This document shows positions 10,056 to 19,216 of a stretch of 64,000 nucleotides of DNA, piece by piece. A program made the translations under genes and the position numbers. The stretch is from assembly GCF_037479095.1 (NCBI RefSeq), contig NZ_JBBGZW010000001.1, positions 3,658,001-3,722,000 of the forward strand. Reading direction: 5' to 3'. Under the pieces are notes generated by a model. It was given only the letters and a program-made list of their open reading frames with translations, was not told the DNA's origin and searched no databases. Source of the stretch: Pantoea nemavictus (GTDB taxonomy: Bacteria > Pseudomonadota > Gammaproteobacteria > Enterobacterales > Enterobacteriaceae). How positions within the stretch are numbered: the stretch's first letter is position 1; each line of letters opens with the position of its first letter.

Positions 10056-10079
10056 AACGGCGACCTGAGTCGCCGTTTT
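10056..10079 (+). terminator. Terminator after yccU
   Basis: AACGGCGAC, loop CTGA, GTCGCCGTT and then a T-rich end form a perfect 9-bp stem directly after the yccU stop. It also faces hspQ on the other strand. Confidence 0.85.
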
Positions 10080-10081
10080 GA

Positions 10082-10399
10082 TTAATGGCGCAGGCTGGGT
10101 GCCTGCAGCTGCTGCCGAATTGAAGCGGCCAGCTCATCCATGGAAGGTTGTTCAGGATGTTCGAACGAGGTTTCACCTGCCAGCTGAACCTCAGCCACGT
10201 AAGTGTGCACCTGATCGCCTTCTTCATCTTCCATCACCACGTGATACCAAGGCGCGGCGCGTAATGTTTCGCTAGAGGCGACATCATCCACCTCTGGCTC
10301 ATCTAGCGAAAACTCCGGATCAACATCCACAATAACGCCGAGCACCCCGGAGAGACGGTGTCGGACCTGCTGTCCAATTCCAAATTTAGTCGTAATCAT
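10082..10399 (-). CDS. hspQ: HspQ heat-shock protein
   Basis: This 105-residue protein has the YccV/HspQ fold: [26 protein letters not shown], then [22 protein letters not shown], then a helical C-terminus. In enterobacteria HspQ is induced by heat, promotes degradation of denatured DnaA, and acts as a specificity factor for Lon. A strong GGGAGG ribosome site precedes the ATG. It lies downstream of rlmI, as in E. coli. Confidence 0.95.
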   Translation of the reverse strand: MITTKFGIGQQVRHRLSGVLGVIVDVDPEFSLDEPEVDDVASSETLRAAPWYHVVMEDEEGDQVHTYVAEVQLAGETSFEHPEQPSMDELAASIRQQLQAPSLRH

Positions 10400-10458
10400 T
10401 GTGACCTCCCAAAAGACTGCCCTATCACCAATATGGAGGCAGGGACAGCGTTTTCAAG

Positions 10459-11649
10459 TCACAGCACGCGGCAGGCAAAACCTTTCAGATAAAGCCCTTC
10501 AGGATAGCTGGCAATCACTGGATGGTCGGCTGCCTGACGGAACTGCTCTATAAATTGTACATCACGACCGGCATCAACGGCGGCGTCAGCGATGATTTTC
10601 TGGAACAAATCGGTTGGCATCAAGCCGGAACAAGAGAAGGTGAGCAAGACGCCGCCGGGATTCAACAGCTGGATCGCCAGCATGTTGATATCTTTATAAC
10701 CGCGGCACGCACCCATCAGTTGGTTCTTATTCTCGACGAATTTCGGCGGGTCCATCACGATCACGTCGAACTTCTCACCGCTGTCGCGATAGCGGCGCAG
10801 CAGTTTAAATACATCGTCGCGTACAAACTGCGCGCGCGACACATCGAGGCCATTCAGCTCAACGTTTTGTTTTGCCACATCGAGCGCATCCTGCGAGGTG
10901 TCGACGCTGATCACTTCACGGCAGCCGCCCATCAATGCTGAAACCGCAAAACCACCGGTATAAGAGAAGCAATTCAGTACGCGGGCGTTCTCTGCGTAGC
11001 GACGTGTCGCCAGGCGGCTGTCACGCTGATCAAGGTAATAACCGGTTTTATGACCGCCCTGAATATCCACCAACAGCTTCATGCCGTGCTCAGTGATAGG
11101 CAGCAGCGGCGGCGGCAGTTCACCTGAAACCGGACCTTGCGCCAGTTCCAGTCCCTCTTTTTTACGCACCGCGACGTCTGAACGATCGTAAATAGCGCAG
11201 TCAGGGAAGCACTGTTGTAAAGCCGAGACGATGGCTGGACGCTGATACTCTGCGCCCGCTGACAACAGTTGCAGCACGAGGAAGTCACCGAAGCGATCGA
11301 TGGTGACGCCCGGCATGCCATCGGACTCACCGGCGATCAGACGATAGCTATCCAACCCATCGCGTTTTGCCAGCCAGTCGCGCCATAGCTGTGCTTGCTC
11401 AAAGCGGCGAACGAAGAAGGTGATGTCGATTGACTCATCCTGCTGCCAGCTCCAGACGCGTGCGCGAATTTGTGATTGCGGAGAGTACGCGGCACGAGCC
11501 AGCCATTTGCCATTGCTGTCGCAGACATCAATGGTCTCACCAGACTGGGCTTTACCTTCCATACGTGCAACGGCACCTGAGAACACCCACGGATGGCGGC
11601 GGAGCAGGGATTTTTCACGTCCCTTTGCGAGAATCAATCGAACGGTCAT
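10459..11649 (-). CDS. rlmI: RlmI, 23S rRNA m5C1962 methyltransferase
   Basis: RlmI methylates C1962 of 23S rRNA using SAM. The 396 residues match E. coli in length. There is an N-terminal PUA domain (about residues 1-80) and an EEHD-like middle region. The Rossmann methyltransferase domain shows [19 protein letters not shown] (SAM loop), VIVMDPPKF (motif IV) and [10 protein letters not shown] with the catalytic Cys. It is divergent from yccX. Confidence 0.96.
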   Translation of the reverse strand: MTVRLILAKGREKSLLRRHPWVFSGAVARMEGKAQSGETIDVCDSNGKWLARAAYSPQSQIRARVWSWQQDESIDITFFVRRFEQAQLWRDWLAKRDGLDSYRLIAGESDGMPGVTIDRFGDFLVLQLLSAGAEYQRPAIVSALQQCFPDCAIYDRSDVAVRKKEGLELAQGPVSGELPPPLLPITEHGMKLLVDIQGGHKTGYYLDQRDSRLATRRYAENARVLNCFSYTGGFAVSALMGGCREVISVDTSQDALDVAKQNVELNGLDVSRAQFVRDDVFKLLRRYRDSGEKFDVIVMDPPKFVENKNQLMGACRGYKDINMLAIQLLNPGGVLLTFSCSGLMPTDLFQKIIADAAVDAGRDVQFIEQFRQAADHPVIASYPEGLYLKGFACRVL

Positions 11650-11734
11650 AGTTTGCTATGCTTACCTGAAAAAATGAGGCGCCATTTTCCGGCGGATGGC
11701 CGCAAATTGCAACGCACAGTGATGGGAGAACGTA

Positions 11735-12013
11735 ATGGCAACCACTTGCTGCAAAATCTGGGTGCACGGCATGGTGCAGGGCGTGGGATTCCGTTATCAC
11801 ACGCAAACTCAGGCCAGAGCATTGAATATCAACGGCTATGCGCACAATTTAGCGGATGGCAGCGTTGAAGTGCTGGCGTCCGGTGATGCGCAACAGGTCG
11901 ATGAATTAATCAGCTGGTTAAAAGCGGGTGGACCGCGCAGCGCGCGCGTCGACAAAGTGCTGGTGGAACCGCATCAGCCGGCGGAGCTTCCCACCCGGTT
12001 TACCACAGGCTGA
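11735..12013 (+). CDS. yccX: Acylphosphatase
   Basis: This 92-residue enzyme hydrolyses carboxyl-phosphate bonds. The catalytic Arg is in [13 protein letters not shown] and the catalytic Asn in [17 protein letters not shown], both canonical. It is divergent from rlmI, and its stop codon abuts the stop of convergent tusE. Confidence 0.95.
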   Translation: MATTCCKIWVHGMVQGVGFRYHTQTQARALNINGYAHNLADGSVEVLASGDAQQVDELISWLKAGGPRSARVDKVLVEPHQPAELPTRFTTG

Positions 12014-12340
12014 TTACAGGCATTTAGCCGGTTTTGGCAAACCCGCAATTTTAGTCGCCTGTTTTGCTGGACCTTCAGGAAACAGGCGGAATAGGTAGCG
12101 GCTGTTGCCTTTCTCCTCGCCATATTTTTGCGCCATGGCTTTTACCAGCATGCGTACCGCCGGTGAGGTATTAAATTCCTGATAAAACGCCCGGACAAAG
12201 TGCACCACTTCCCAGTGAGCTTCACTCATTACGATCGCTTCCTGCTCCGCGATGGCGACAGCCAGCGGCTCGCTCCAGTCCGCGCTATTTTTTAAATAGC
12301 CTTCCGCATCGGTGGCAATCTCTTTACCGGCAAAAATCAC
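12014..12340 (-). CDS. tusE: TusE sulfurtransferase
   Basis: TusE accepts sulfur from the TusBCD complex and passes it to MnmA for 2-thiolation of the wobble uridine in tRNA. The 108 residues match the DsrC/TusE family: [32 protein letters not shown], and the C-terminal KPAKCL with the penultimate active Cys. The stop abuts that of yccX. Confidence 0.95.
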   Translation of the reverse strand: MIFAGKEIATDAEGYLKNSADWSEPLAVAIAEQEAIVMSEAHWEVVHFVRAFYQEFNTSPAVRMLVKAMAQKYGEEKGNSRYLFRLFPEGPAKQATKIAGLPKPAKCL

Positions 12341-12396
12341 AGTTCTTCCTCATCACGTTAATCGGCACATTGTAAATTCGCCCGGCCATAAAAAGC

Positions 12397-12420
12397 AAAA
12401 ACCCTGCCGAAGCAGGGTTT
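12397..12420 (-). terminator. Terminator after yccA
   Basis: On the minus strand the stem AAACCCTGC/GCAGGGTTT with a 4-nt TTCG loop is followed by T-rich sequence. It closes the yccA transcript before tusE. Confidence 0.85.
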
Positions 12421-12440
12421 GAAAGACTATTGCGAACAAC

Positions 12441-13097
12441 TTAATCGCGGTTAGCGAAGCCCAGCAGGCTGAGCAGGCTAACAAAGATGTTATACAGCGA
12501 AACATACAGGCTTACGGTGGCGCGAATGTAGTTAGTTTCGCCGCCGTGAATGATGTTGCTGGTTTCCCACAGGATGGCACCGGCAGAGAACAGGATAAAC
12601 AGAGCGCTGATCGCCAGATGCAGCGCAGGCAGTTGCAGGAAGATGTTAGCAACAACCGCTACCAGCAACACCACGAAGCCCGCCATCATCATGCCGCTCA
12701 GGAATGACATATCGCGACGCGTGGTCAGCACATATGCCGAGCAACCAAAGAACACCAACGCGGTACCGCCCAGCGCCATGGCAATCACATCACCCATGCC
12801 TGCGGTCAGGAACGAGCTGAGGATTGGGCCAAGGCAATAACCGAGGAAACCGGTAAAGGCGAAGGCAGCCAGAATACCTGCCGGGCTGTTAGCCAGTTTA
12901 TGCGTCAGGAACATCAAACCATAAAAGCCAACCAGCATCAGAATCAGGCCCGGCGAAGGCAAGGCAAACACGGTGCTGAGTGTGGCGGTGACCGCCGAGA
13001 AGGCTAGCGTAAAGCCAAGTAACAGATAAGTATTGCGCAGCACCTTGTGGGTGCTGACTAACGATTGCTGCGACGAGCTAAAAATTCTTTCCATCAT
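12441..13097 (-). CDS. yccA: YccA, inner-membrane BAX-inhibitor-1 family protein
   Basis: This 218-residue protein has seven hydrophobic segments and the Bax inhibitor-1/TMBIM signature. It closely follows E. coli YccA ([56 protein letters not shown]). E. coli YccA is a substrate and modulator of the FtsH-HflKC protease. The first two codons are both ATG, so the true start may be one codon later. Confidence 0.94.
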   Translation of the reverse strand: MMERIFSSSQQSLVSTHKVLRNTYLLLGFTLAFSAVTATLSTVFALPSPGLILMLVGFYGLMFLTHKLANSPAGILAAFAFTGFLGYCLGPILSSFLTAGMGDVIAMALGGTALVFFGCSAYVLTTRRDMSFLSGMMMAGFVVLLVAVVANIFLQLPALHLAISALFILFSAGAILWETSNIIHGGETNYIRATVSLYVSLYNIFVSLLSLLGFANRD

Positions 13098-13316
13098 GCG
13101 CTCCTTAAAGAGAGAAACACCAAATATGGCACGAGGATACGCAGCGTCTGAAAGACAGAAAAGGCGTTTTACCCATCTTTACGCGATAAATTGCTGTTTC
13201 GCTGAGCAGAATGGCGAATTTGACGCCGAAAAAATAAAATTTGGCTGTTTTTCAGCCGAACGATTCAATGCAGGCTTTACATCGTTCGGGGGGATGTTTA
13301 TAGTGCGCCTCATTGC

Positions 13317-13404
13317 GGAGGGGTGGCCGAGTGGCTTAAGGCAACGGTCTTGAAAACCGTCGATGGGAAACCATCCGAGAGTTCGAATCTCTCCTCCTCC
13401 GCCA
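13317..13404 (+). tRNA. serT: tRNA-Ser (anticodon UGA), copy 1
   Basis: This 88-nt class II tRNA includes an encoded CCA. The 7-bp acceptor stem pairs GGAGGGG with CTCCTCC, and the anticodon TGA is at 13351-13353 in the loop CTTGAAA. It has a long variable arm and the T-stem GAGAG/CTCTC. It is syntenic with E. coli serT downstream of yccA. Confidence 0.96.
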
Positions 13405-13439
13405 TTCACTCTTGCAGAGTGACGCAACACAAAATCCCC

Positions 13440-13527
13440 GGAGGGATGGCCGAGTGGCTTAAGGCAACGGTCTTGAAAACCGTCGATGGGAAACCATCCC
13501 AGAGTTCGAATCTCTGTTCCTCCGCCA
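13440..13527 (+). tRNA. serT: tRNA-Ser (anticodon UGA), copy 2
   Basis: A second 88-nt tRNA-Ser lies 35 nt after the first, with anticodon TGA at 13474-13476 and encoded CCA. It differs in the acceptor stem (GGAGGGA with TTCCTCC) and in the T-stem (CAGAG with CTCTG). These changes are compensatory, so both copies fold. Confidence 0.96.
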
Positions 13528-13536
13528 TATTAAAGA

Positions 13537-13560
13537 AGCCCGCAGCAATGCGGGCTTTTT
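13537..13560 (+). terminator. Terminator after the tRNA-Ser pair
   Basis: AGCCCGCA, loop GCAA-like, TGCGGGCT and five or more T residues form a classical terminator 9 nt after the second CCA. The following stretch to 13783 shows no further feature that I can support. Confidence 0.9.
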
Positions 13561-13783
13561 GCTTTCCAGCATTCACAGATTCCGAAAAACATCGCGTTGC
13601 TTTTCAATCTGCTGCCGTTACCCGACGGCACGCGCGTTTACTGCTATATTCCATTCACGGTTTTTGCAAACATCTGGCGATTTTCCGATGCAAGCTGGGT
13701 TACACTGTGCGGTAATCCGCTCTTTGGCGTGCTAATCGCTTGAAAGCCAGAGTGTTTCACTGATGAATTATGGAATAGGCACA

Positions 13784-15391
13784 ATGATCAAGAAACTGAG
13801 TCTTTGCGCGTTGTCAGTCATCGCTGCGCTCCCGATGGGCATGTCCGCGTACGCGGCGGATGGAGATATGCAACTCCAGCAGGTGCTAATGTTAAGTCGG
13901 CATAACCTGCGTGCGCCGTTAGCCAATAATGGTAGCGTGCTGGAGCAATCCACCAAAAAAAGCTGGCCGCAGTGGGATGTCGCGGGTGGCGAGCTGACCA
14001 CCAAAGGTGGCGTGCTGGAAGTCTACATGGGTAACTACACCCGTCAGTGGCTGGCACAGCAGGGGCTGGTGCAAAACGGCACCTGCCCGGACAGCAGCAA
14101 TATCTTCGTTTATGCCAACAGCCTGCAGCGCACCGTCGCTACCGCGCAGTACTTTATCACTGGCGCCTTCCCGGGCTGCGATATCGCGGTAACCCATCAG
14201 GATGCGATGGGTACCATGGATCCTATCTTTAATCCGGTTGTTACCGACGGCAGCGATGAGTTCAACAAAAAAGCGCTGGCTGCCATGACCGCTGCCAATG
14301 AAAAACTGGCGTTAAAGCCGGCCTTCCAGCATCTGGAAAAAATTGTTGATTACAAATCTGCTCCTGCCTGTAACGGCAAAAAACAGTGTGATCTGAGCAG
14401 CGGCGACAACACGTTCAGCGCAGATAACGGCAAAGAGCCGAACGTCAGCGGCCCGCTGAAGATTGGCAACTCGCTGGTGGATGCGTTCACGCTGCAATAT
14501 TACGAAGGTTTCCCGGCCGATCAGGTGGCGTGGGGCCAGATCAAAACGCCTGAGCAGTGGAAAGAGTTGGCGTCGATCAAAAATGGTTATCAGGATGCGT
14601 TGTTCGCCTCGCCTGAAGTGGCGCGCGAAGTGGCCGCACCGCTGGTGGATTATATCCGCAGCCAGTTAGTCGATCAGGATAAAGCCAACGCGCCGAAAGT
14701 GACGTTGATGGTCGGTCATGACTCCAATATCGCCTCCTTGCTCAGTGCGCTGCAGGTGAAGCCTTATGAGCTGCCAGGCAATGATGAGAAAACGCCCATT
14801 GGCGGCCAGGTAGTATTTGAACGCTGGCACGATGTGAAGAACAACAAAGATCTGCTGAAAATTGAGTACGTTTATCAAACCGCCGATCAGCTGCGCGATG
14901 CCGATGTGCTGAGCCTGAAAAATCCGCCGAAACGCGTCACGCTGCAGCTGGCGGGTTGTGAAACAGATGCCAACGGCTACTGCAGCTGGGATCAGTTCAC
15001 TGGCGCGTTGAATGGCGCTCTGCAAGGTACGCCATTGCAGCCTGCAGCTGCAGCTGCACCGGCTCCGACAGAACAGCCAGCCGCTGCAGCACCTGCTGCC
15101 GATGATGCTAAGCAGAAAGCCGATCAGGCCGCTGCAGACAAAGCGGTTGCAGACAAAGTCGCAGCGGATAAAGCCGCAGCGCAGAAAGCGTCTGATGCGA
15201 AAGCCGCCGAAGAGAAAGTGAAAGCGGATAAAGCGGCAGCGCAGAAAGCCGCTGACGAGAAAGCCAAAGCGGAGAAAACCACTGCTCAGAAAGCAGCGGA
15301 TGACAAAGCCAAGGCCGATGCGGCAGCCGCGCAGAAAGCGCAAGCGGATGCGACGCCAGCAGAACCGGCTAAACCGGCGACCAGCAATTAA
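13784..15391 (+). CDS. agp: Glucose-1-phosphatase Agp with a TolA-like C-terminal extension
   Basis: Agp is a periplasmic histidine acid phosphatase that releases glucose from glucose-1-phosphate and also acts on inositol phosphates. A signal peptide ends near residue 24 (MSAYA). The phosphohistidine motif RHNLRAP begins at residue 39 and the HD motif (VGHDSN) lies near 311. The start at 13784 is chosen because GGAATAGG precedes it; an ATG 21 bp upstream lacks a ribosome site. The core ends near residue 419. About 116 further residues are Ala/Lys/Asp-rich ([18 protein letters not shown] type) and resemble the TolA helical stalk, whereas E. coli Agp is 413 residues in total. Such a tail could form a long helix in the periplasm. 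Convergent with the aldehyde dehydrogenase gene. Confidence 0.9.
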   Translation: MIKKLSLCALSVIAALPMGMSAYAADGDMQLQQVLMLSRHNLRAPLANNGSVLEQSTKKSWPQWDVAGGELTTKGGVLEVYMGNYTRQWLAQQGLVQNGTCPDSSNIFVYANSLQRTVATAQYFITGAFPGCDIAVTHQDAMGTMDPIFNPVVTDGSDEFNKKALAAMTAANEKLALKPAFQHLEKIVDYKSAPACNGKKQCDLSSGDNTFSADNGKEPNVSGPLKIGNSLVDAFTLQYYEGFPADQVAWGQIKTPEQWKELASIKNGYQDALFASPEVAREVAAPLVDYIRSQLVDQDKANAPKVTLMVGHDSNIASLLSALQVKPYELPGNDEKTPIGGQVVFERWHDVKNNKDLLKIEYVYQTADQLRDADVLSLKNPPKRVTLQLAGCETDANGYCSWDQFTGALNGALQGTPLQPAAAAAPAPTEQPAAAAPAADDAKQKADQAAADKAVADKVAADKAAAQKASDAKAAEEKVKADKAAAQKAADEKAKAEKTTAQKAADDKAKADAAAAQKAQADATPAEPAKPATSN

Positions 15392-15406
15392 GATTGACGC
15401 CAAAAG

Positions 15407-15433
15407 AAAAACCCCGCCGCGGCGGGGTTTTTT
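15407..15433. terminator. Bidirectional terminator between agp and the aldehyde dehydrogenase gene
   Basis: An A-run, ACCCCGCCGCGGCGGGGT and a T-run form a strong GC stem flanked symmetrically. It can serve both convergent genes. Confidence 0.9.
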
Positions 15434-15447
15434 GTATCTGGTTACCG

Positions 15448-16821
15448 TTAACCGGCGACCACCACCAGTTTTTGGTTGGCAAACTCTTTAATACCCAAAT
15501 CCGACAGTTCACGTCCGTAACCGGATCGCTTCACGCCACCAAACGGCAGCTCTGCGGAGGTATCGCTCTGCGAATTGATGAATACCATGCCAGTTTCAAT
15601 TTGCGATGCCATCTTACGACCACGTGCAATATCTTTGGTCCAGACTGAACCGCCAAGGCCATAGTTCGAGTCATTCGCCAGCGCGACGGCTGCACGATCG
15701 TCGGCCACCACATACACTTGCGCCACCGGACCAAAGAACTCTTGATAGTAAGCCGGGTTATCCGGCGTCAGACCGGTGAGCACCGTTGGCTGGTAATAGC
15801 AGCCGACGCCTTCAATCGCACGACCGCCAAACTCCAGGCGTGCGCCGTGCTTAACCGCATCATCAACCTGCTTCACTAAACGATCGCGTGCATCTTTAGA
15901 AGATAGCGGACCCAGCGTGGTTTTCTCATCCAGCGGATCGCCCGGCGTGGCCGATTGCAGTGCCGCGCTGAATTTCGCCATAAAGGTATCGGCGATTTTT
16001 TCATGCAGAATAAAGCGTTTGGCCGCAGTACAGACCTGGCCGCAGTTGCTGAGGCGGCCCTGAGCGCCCTGGCGAACCGCTTCATCAATATCGGCATCGT
16101 CCAGCACCACGAATACATCATTACCGCCCAATTCCAGCGTTGATTTCTTCAGATGTTTGCCAGCTTGCTCTGCTACCGCGCTACCGGCACGTTCGGAACC
16201 GGTCAGCGCCACGCCCTGCACCCGTGAGTCGGCAATCAAATCCGCAACCTGATCGGTGGAGATAAACAGATTGGTCCACGCACCTTTTGGCGCGCCAGCT
16301 TCTGCCACCAATTTTTCAAACACGTCTGCACAGTGCGGCACGATATTGGCATGTTTCGCCAGTACCGGATTGCCAAGCGCCAGGTTTGGCGCCAATACGC
16401 GCATCAGCTGGTAGTAGGGGAAGTTCCACGGTTCAACCGCGACGATCACACCAATCGGATGATACTCAAGCCAGGCGTCGCCCACTTCGCTGGCATAAGG
16501 TTGCGGCTGCAAAAAGGTGGCAGCATGTTCAGCGTAATAGCGGGCAATCTGCGAACAAATTTTCACTTCACCACGGCTTTGCCCAATCAGCTTGCCCATC
16601 TCTTTACTGGCGATAGTTGCCAGCTCTTCGGCACGTTGGTCGATCAAATCGGCTAAACGATGCAACACCTGTAGACGTGGCTGAATATCGCCTTTGCTCC
16701 AGCTGGAGTGATAAAGCTCATCCGCGGTTTTCAGCGCCTGTTGCGCATAAGCGTCATCGTGTTCGTCCCACGCTTTGAGCAGTTGGTTGTTGGCCGGATT
16801 GATACTTTGATAGGTTGACAT
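15448..16821 (-). CDS. NAD(P)-dependent succinate-semialdehyde dehydrogenase-like protein (Sad/YneI type)
   Basis: This 457-residue member of the aldehyde dehydrogenase superfamily has the Sad-type N-terminus (SINPANNQLLKAWDEHD). Other motifs are VEPWNFPYYQLMRVLAPNLALGN, the catalytic Glu in LELGGND, and the catalytic Cys in SNCGQVCTAAKRF. It ends with ELPFGGVKRSGYGREL. Similarity to E. coli Sad (succinate semialdehyde to succinate) is clear but not tight, so the substrate may differ. It lies 57 bp downstream of yccJ. A hairpin (GGCGGG/CCCGCC, 16855-16872) lies between them, so it may be only partly cotranscribed with wrbA-yccJ. Confidence 0.85.
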   Translation of the reverse strand: MSTYQSINPANNQLLKAWDEHDDAYAQQALKTADELYHSSWSKGDIQPRLQVLHRLADLIDQRAEELATIASKEMGKLIGQSRGEVKICSQIARYYAEHAATFLQPQPYASEVGDAWLEYHPIGVIVAVEPWNFPYYQLMRVLAPNLALGNPVLAKHANIVPHCADVFEKLVAEAGAPKGAWTNLFISTDQVADLIADSRVQGVALTGSERAGSAVAEQAGKHLKKSTLELGGNDVFVVLDDADIDEAVRQGAQGRLSNCGQVCTAAKRFILHEKIADTFMAKFSAALQSATPGDPLDEKTTLGPLSSKDARDRLVKQVDDAVKHGARLEFGGRAIEGVGCYYQPTVLTGLTPDNPAYYQEFFGPVAQVYVVADDRAAVALANDSNYGLGGSVWTKDIARGRKMASQIETGMVFINSQSDTSAELPFGGVKRSGYGRELSDLGIKEFANQKLVVVAG

Positions 16822-16878
16822 ATAAGGCTCCCTGAAAATCTAAAAGATAGCGAAGGCGGGACACGGCCCGCCTGCAAT

Positions 16879-17109
16879 TCAAACGTTTTTGCGCTCAACG
16901 GTTTTGTCGTCCCAGGTCAGAACGTCCTGGTCGGTCTTTTTGAAAGCGCGAATCAGCACTTCATCACTGCCTTGCTGACTCCAAATCTGCTCTGCTAGAC
17001 GTTCGTCGTAGTTGGCTACCTCAAAAATGGCTTCAGCAATTTCGCGCGATGTATGGCGCAGTGAAGCCCATTCGCCCACGTGATGCTCTTTCGACTGTTC
17101 TGTTGTCAT
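16879..17109 (-). CDS. yccJ: YccJ family protein
   Basis: This 76-residue soluble protein carries the YccJ signature [24 protein letters not shown] and the ending ERKNV, as in E. coli. Function is unknown. It lies 21 bp downstream of wrbA and is likely cotranscribed with it. In E. coli the wrbA-yccJ pair belongs to the stationary-phase response. Confidence 0.92.
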   Translation of the reverse strand: MTTEQSKEHHVGEWASLRHTSREIAEAIFEVANYDERLAEQIWSQQGSDEVLIRAFKKTDQDVLTWDDKTVERKNV

Positions 17110-17130
17110 AAAGGTCTCCTGTTGTGGATT

Positions 17131-17730
17131 TTATCCTTGCAGCTTTACCGCCAGTCCGGCGACGTGTTGGCCCTGATAACGGGCTATATCCAGTTCTTCC
17201 GCCGAGGGTTGACGCGATCCATCTCCGCCAGCCAGCGTGGTTGCGCCATAAGGCGTGCCGCCGCGCACATGCGAGATGTCGAAAAGTTCTTTGGTGCCGT
17301 AGCCGATGGGAACAATTACCATGCCGTGGTGGGCGAGAGTGGTCCAGACAGAGGTGATGGTTTGTTCCTGACCGCCGCCGGTACCGGTTGAAGCAAAAAC
17401 GCTGGCGATTTTGCCGTACAGCGCGCCCGAGGCCCACAGTCCGCCGGTGCGATCCCAGAAGTTACGCATCTGGCCGGCCATATTGCCAAAACGGGTCGGG
17501 GTGCCGACGATAATGGCATCGTACTGCGGCAAATCCTCCGGTTTAGCCTCAGGCGCCGCCTGATTCACTTTGCCGCCAACCTGGGCGAAACGCTCCGCAT
17601 CCATGCTTTCCGGCACGCGCAAAATGGTGACTTCTGCGCCACTTACGCTCTTTGCACCTTCGGCCACGGCCTGCGCCATGGTTTCAATATGTCCGTACAT
17701 CGAATAGTAGAGCACCAAAATCTTTGCCAT
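17131..17730 (-). CDS. wrbA: WrbA, NAD(P)H:quinone oxidoreductase
   Basis: From [20 protein letters not shown] the protein is 199 residues, a flavodoxin-like FMN enzyme reducing quinones by two electrons. FMN-binding stretches are [29 protein letters not shown] and [11 protein letters not shown]. An ATG 9 bp upstream is less conserved. The gene is followed by yccJ. The roughly 300 bp upstream to ymdF hold divergent promoters only. Confidence 0.96.
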   Translation of the reverse strand: MAKILVLYYSMYGHIETMAQAVAEGAKSVSGAEVTILRVPESMDAERFAQVGGKVNQAAPEAKPEDLPQYDAIIVGTPTRFGNMAGQMRNFWDRTGGLWASGALYGKIASVFASTGTGGGQEQTITSVWTTLAHHGMVIVPIGYGTKELFDISHVRGGTPYGATTLAGGDGSRQPSAEELDIARYQGQHVAGLAVKLQG

Positions 17731-17928
17731 AGTTTTCATCCTGCTGGAGGTGATGAGTAATCAGAAGTATAGAAGAGCCTGCGCAGGCTGCTGTACAGAG
17801 CTTGAGCAGGTGCTAATAATTGGCGGATAACTCGTTGTAACGCGGCGGTAAATTTGGGTTTTTGCAGCTAAATGAGTGAATTATCTGTTTCAAAATATGA
17901 ACAGCAGGCGGGGTTATCGGTGGGTTGT

Positions 17929-17935
17929 CTATTCT
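17929..17935 (+). promoter_or_regulatory. Candidate sigma-S-type -10 element of ymdF
   Basis: CTATTCT within TCTATTCTTTAAG resembles the extended -10 preferred by RpoS. It lies about 95 bp upstream of the ymdF start. This fits the general stress expression of ymdF/gsiB-like genes, but it was found by eye only. Confidence 0.35.
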
Positions 17936-18027
17936 TTAAGCAGGTGAGCGGAACATCCGCCACCCTGCTTTTCACAGTTGCAACGTGATGAGTCCTCAAA
18001 CTGGACGCTCAATCTCTGGAGGAAATG

Positions 18028-18192
18028 ATGGCACAACATCGTGGAGGTTCCGGCAATTTCGCAGAAGACCGTGAAAGAGCTGCAGAAGCGGGCCGCAAAG
18101 GCGGTAAAAACAGCGGCGGTAATTTCAGAAACGACCCACAGCGCGCTTCTGAAGCCGGTGAAAAAGGGGGACGCAGCCGCGCTAAAAAATAG
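18028..18192 (+). CDS. ymdF: YmdF, KGG-repeat general stress protein
   Basis: This 54-residue hydrophilic protein begins MAQHRGGSGNFAEDRERA. It carries the Gly-rich stress motif repeats EAGRKGGKNSGGNF and EAGEKGGRSRAKK, a close match to E. coli YmdF and to the GsiB/con-10 family. A strong GGAGG site lies upstream; ATGATG offers two starts and the second matches the family. It sits between wrbA and the rut region, as in E. coli. Confidence 0.93.
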   Translation: MAQHRGGSGNFAEDRERAAEAGRKGGKNSGGNFRNDPQRASEAGEKGGRSRAKK

Positions 18193-18215
18193 TGCTCCTG
18201 CCCATTCATCCCCGG

Positions 18216-18235
18216 CCGCCGGGTTCGCCCGGCGG
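18216..18235 (+). terminator. UUCG-capped hairpin after ymdF
   Basis: CCGCCGGG-TTCG-CCCGGCGG is a perfect 8-bp stem with a UUCG tetraloop, 23 bp after the ymdF stop. There is no T-run, so it may stabilise the mRNA end rather than terminate. Confidence 0.6.
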
Positions 18236-18301
18236 TAACAAGCATTGCAATTTCCCTTATCTCTGCGCAAACTGACCGCCAATTGACTATTTTGGTGCGT
18301 T

Positions 18302-19216
18302 ATGTCCGCTTCATCTTCCCGTCTCAGCCTGCGAATTTCACGTCAGGAACTGGTACTCATTTTCATTACCATGGTCTGGGGTGGCACCTTTTTGGTGGTG
18401 CATCGGGCGATGGCCCATTCCGGCCCGTTTTTCTTCGTTGGGCTGCGTTTTGCTACGGCTTCACTACTGCTGGCGTTTTTCTTTCGTCGCTATCTTAAAC
18501 AGGTAACCTGGCTGGAAATCAAAGCTGGCGCGCTGATTGGTTTGTCGATCGCTGGCGGCTACGGCTTGCAGACCTGGGGCATGCAGACCATTTCCAGCAG
18601 TCAGTCGGCGTTTCTCACCGCGCTGTATGTGCCGGTGGTGCCGTTATTGCAATGGGTGTTCCTGCGGCGTCCGCCGGGATTAATGGCGTGGCTGGGTATT
18701 CTGCTGGCATTTACCGGCTTAGTGCTGGTGGCGGGTCCACAGGATGGCAGTTTGACGCTGAATGCCGGCGAAATCGCCACCTTACTCAGTACGCTGGCGA
18801 TTGCGGCGGAGATCATCCTGATTAGCCGCTATGCCGGGCAAGTCGATGTGCGCCGTGTGACGCTGATTCAGCTGATGGTCGCATCCGCCTGTGCCTTTGT
18901 CTTGATGGTCCCGAATGGCGAATCGATTCCTGCCATGTCCACGCCACTGCTGCTCAGCGCGCTGGGTTTAGGTGCGGCCAGTGCATTAATCCAGGTGACG
19001 ATGAACTGGGCGCAACGTAGCGTATCGCCAACGCGTGCCACGGTAATCTATGCCGGTGAACCGGTTTGGGCGGGCGTAGTAGGGCGTATCGCGGGGGAAC
19101 GTTTGCCTGCCGCTGCGCTGTTGGGCGCGGCACTGATTGTGTGCGGGGTCATCGTTAGCGAGCTGCGTATTCGCCGTAAGAAAGCGGTGCCCGATGAGGC
19201 ACCGCTCGAACCTTAA
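18302..19216 (+). CDS. DMT-superfamily (EamA) transporter
   Basis: This 304-residue protein has about ten hydrophobic segments forming two EamA repeats. The first starts LVLIFITMVWGGTFLVVHRAM. The second starts near LNAGEIATLLSTLAIAAEIILI and includes VIYAGEPVWAGVVGRIAGERL. Family members export small metabolites such as amino acids; the substrate here cannot be read from sequence. Its stop overlaps the stop of convergent rutG by 4 bp. This gene is not part of the E. coli ymdF-rut neighbourhood. Confidence 0.85.
   Translation: MSASSSRLSLRISRQELVLIFITMVWGGTFLVVHRAMAHSGPFFFVGLRFATASLLLAFFFRRYLKQVTWLEIKAGALIGLSIAGGYGLQTWGMQTISSSQSAFLTALYVPVVPLLQWVFLRRPPGLMAWLGILLAFTGLVLVAGPQDGSLTLNAGEIATLLSTLAIAAEIILISRYAGQVDVRRVTLIQLMVASACAFVLMVPNGESIPAMSTPLLLSALGLGAASALIQVTMNWAQRSVSPTRATVIYAGEPVWAGVVGRIAGERLPAAALLGAALIVCGVIVSELRIRRKKAVPDEAPLEP

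Noticed and set aside
13323..13715. A 130-codon frame spanning both tRNA-Ser genes.
   Set aside because: It translates the tRNA duplicates, hence the repeated MAEWLKATVLKTVDGK; not a protein gene.
14666..15403. A 245-codon open frame on the minus strand over the end of agp.
   Set aside because: It is the antisense of the Ala/Lys-rich repeat tail, giving repeated Arg/Phe/Leu sequence, and has no ribosome site or family similarity.
16855..16872. Hairpin between yccJ and the aldehyde dehydrogenase as a terminator.
   Set aside because: It is a good stem but has no adjacent T-run; it may only stabilise the RNA, so it is mentioned under the gene and not called as a terminator.
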